The position numbers and the translations under genes are program-made. A stretch of 14,294 bases of DNA, from contig JBNJHN010000055.1 of assembly GCA_051748565.1 (NCBI GenBank), positions 1-14,294 of the forward strand, given 5' to 3'. Below, in pieces: positions 12,723 to 14,294 of this stretch. Numbering within the stretch: position 1 is the stretch's first letter; the number at the start of each line of letters is the position of its first letter. The DNA is from SKPH01 sp051748565 (GTDB taxonomy: Bacteria > Bacillota > Dethiobacteria > DTU022). The notes beneath the pieces were generated by a model. That model had not been told where the DNA came from and made no database searches. It was given only the letters and a program-made list of their open reading frames with translations.

Positions 12723-14294
12723 ATGGAGATATTGTTATATGCTGCACCGGCCAGTGCTCTTGCTGCTCTGATTTTTGCTCTTATTCTATGGTTAAAATTG
12801 AGCCGGGCCGAGCCCGGAAATGAGCGAATGCAGGAGATTGCCGCCGCAATTCATGAGGGAGCTATGGCTTTCATGAAGCGGGAATACACTTACCTGGCTG
12901 TATTTGTGGTTGCGCTGACGATAGTTTTGGCAATAGCGATCAATGCCCTTACTGCCGTAAGTTTTGTTATCGGAGCCCTGCTATCGGCAACAGCTGGCTA
13001 TGTGGGGATGACTGTTGCGACAAAAGCCAACGTTCGTACAGCCCATGCAGCTCGTTCCGGTATTAACCCTGCTTTAACTATTGCTTTTTCCAGCGGGGCG
13101 ATTATGGGTATGATGGTTGCAGGATTGGGGCTTTTCGGCCTTGGCGTTCTCTATTTGATTATTCGAGACCCGTCGGTTATCAACGGCTATGCCCTGGGAG
13201 CCAGTTCGATTGCCCTGTTCGCCCGTGTCGGCGGAGGGATTTATACCAAGGCAGCCGATGTCGGGGCTGACCTGGTCGGGAAAGTCGAAGCCGGCATCCC
13301 CGAAGATGATCCCCGTAATGCAGGGGTGATCGCTGACAACGTGGGAGACAACGTTGGAGATGTGGCCGGAATGGGTGCAGATCTCTTTGAATCTTATGTT
13401 GGATCGATGATTGCTTCAATGATCCTGGGTGTTGTTTTATTCGGTCTGGGCGGCACACTGCTGCCGCTGCTGGTTGCGTCAGTCGGTATTCTGGCATCTA
13501 TTTTTGCCTATTTCTTTGTGCGGGCGAAAGAGGGAGCCAGGCTGGGCGCTGTCCTGGAAAGGGGAATTTGGATCAGCGCGATAGTGGTCCTGGTGGCCTC
13601 CTTTTTCATAGTCCGCTCCTTTATTGCCCAGGGTGTTTTTGCCGATTACGGGCCGCTGTTCGCCGTGATCGCAGGCCTGCTGGCCGGGGTAATCATTGGC
13701 AGGATTACCGAGTATTATACTTCAGATCATTATAAACCGGTCCAGGATATTGCAAAAGCTTCCCTGACCGGACCGGCAACCAACATTATTACCGGCCTGG
13801 CAGTGGGGATGAAAAGTACTGTATTTCCGATAATCGCAATAGTAGCAGCGATACTGATTTCATATTATTTTGCAGGAATTTACGGTATTGCGATTTCAGC
13901 AGTCGGAATGCTCTCTACTGTTGGGATGACCGTGGCTGTTGACGCTTATGGGCCGGTTGCCGACAACGCCGGCGGAATTGCTGAAATGGCTGAACTCGAG
14001 CCGGAAGTGCGTAAAATTACCGACCAACTTGATTCGCTGGGCAACACGACTGCGGCGATTGGTAAAGGTTTTGCTATCGGTTCGGCGGCACTGACCGCGC
14101 TGGCCCTCTTTACTGCATATGCCCAGGTTGCTGAATTAAGTGTGATTGATATCACCAGCCCCCAGGTGATTGCAGGACTGCTAATCGGTGGGATGCTCAC
14201 CTACTTCTTTACTTCACGGACAATGGAAGCTGTCGGAAACGCCGCCTTCTCCTTAATCGAAGAGATACGCCGCCAGTTTAAAGAGATTCCCGGC
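12723..14294 (+). CDS. hppA: Membrane ion-pumping pyrophosphatase, K+-dependent type (3' truncated)
   Basis: The first 524 residues of an integral-membrane pyrophosphatase that couples PPi hydrolysis to pumping of H+ or Na+; full proteins are about 650-720 residues. Seen: ATKANVRTAHAAR (about 100-112), GGGIYTKAADVGADLVGKVE (170-189), DDPRNAGVIADNVGDNVGDV (194-213), the Mg-PPi site, then GADLFESYVGS, and VDAYGPVADNAGGIAEMAEL. In GNTTAAIGKGFAIGSA (440-455) an alanine (Ala444) sits where K+-independent enzymes carry lysine, so K+ dependence is predicted. H+ versus Na+ specificity is not decided here. The start has GGAGG 9 bases upstream. The usual DDPRNPAV is DDPRNAGV here. The gene may share the pur transcript. 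Confidence 0.96.
   Translation, partial: MEILLYAAPASALAALIFALILWLKLSRAEPGNERMQEIAAAIHEGAMAFMKREYTYLAVFVVALTIVLAIAINALTAVSFVIGALLSATAGYVGMTVATKANVRTAHAARSGINPALTIAFSSGAIMGMMVAGLGLFGLGVLYLIIRDPSVINGYALGASSIALFARVGGGIYTKAADVGADLVGKVEAGIPEDDPRNAGVIADNVGDNVGDVAGMGADLFESYVGSMIASMILGVVLFGLGGTLLPLLVASVGILASIFAYFFVRAKEGARLGAVLERGIWISAIVVLVASFFIVRSFIAQGVFADYGPLFAVIAGLLAGVIIGRITEYYTSDHYKPVQDIAKASLTGPATNIITGLAVGMKSTVFPIIAIVAAILISYYFAGIYGIAISAVGMLSTVGMTVAVDAYGPVADNAGGIAEMAELEPEVRKITDQLDSLGNTTAAIGKGFAIGSAALTALALFTAYAQVAELSVIDITSPQVIAGLLIGGMLTYFFTSRTMEAVGNAAFSLIEEIRRQFKEIPG

Noticed and set aside
1..14294. CRISPR arrays, tRNA or rRNA genes, insertion sequences
   Set aside because: No spaced repeat arrays, cloverleaf or rRNA segments, or transposase frames were seen on either strand.

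Overview
The window looks like chromosomal DNA of an anaerobic, low-to-mid GC Firmicute (Clostridia or a related class), probably from a metagenome-assembled or draft genome. This rests on strong AGGAGG-type ribosome sites, TATAAT-type promoters, a ykkC-family purine leader, a purEBCSQLF order like that of Bacillus without purK, an iron-sulfur-type PurF and a K+-dependent type membrane pyrophosphatase. A run of exactly 100 N marks a scaffold join. No species can be named from sequence alone.

Layout. 2-187 is the 3' end of groEL, closed by a textbook terminator. Two small hairpin-forming repeats follow, then a good sigma-A-type promoter and a single acyl-CoA dehydrogenase gene (431-1579). A membrane-anchored G5/M23 cell-wall peptidase follows (1705-3198). 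From 3199 to about 3782 there is no convincing gene. This stretch holds a possible minus-strand coding remnant, an exact 99-bp duplication on either side of the N gap (most likely an unmerged contig overlap) and candidate promoter elements.

From about 3783 onward the window is a purine module. A ykkC subtype-2 riboswitch, best read as PRPP-sensing, has an intrinsic terminator that reuses the aptamer's 3' strand. It precedes an AzgA/PbuG-type purine-base permease (4060-5352). Then come purE, purB, purC, purS, purQ, purL and purF, all on the plus strand and mostly overlapping by 1-4 bases. PurF makes phosphoribosylamine from PRPP and glutamine. PurS, PurQ and PurL form the FGAM synthase complex. 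PurE carboxylates AIR, PurC makes SAICAR and PurB releases AICAR and later AMP. The purD, purN, purM, purH and purK genes are not here. After purF comes the 5' part of hppA, an ion-pumping pyrophosphatase running off the window end; its substrate PPi is a by-product of PurF.

The points most worth a second look are: the riboswitch placed ahead of both a salvage permease and the de novo genes; purS, which has no ATG/GTG/TTG at the expected place but a CTG with a perfect ribosome site; the paired hairpin repeats before the acyl-CoA dehydrogenase gene; an extended inverted repeat between the permease and purE; and the duplicated 99-mer around the gap. I found no wholly new system in this window.
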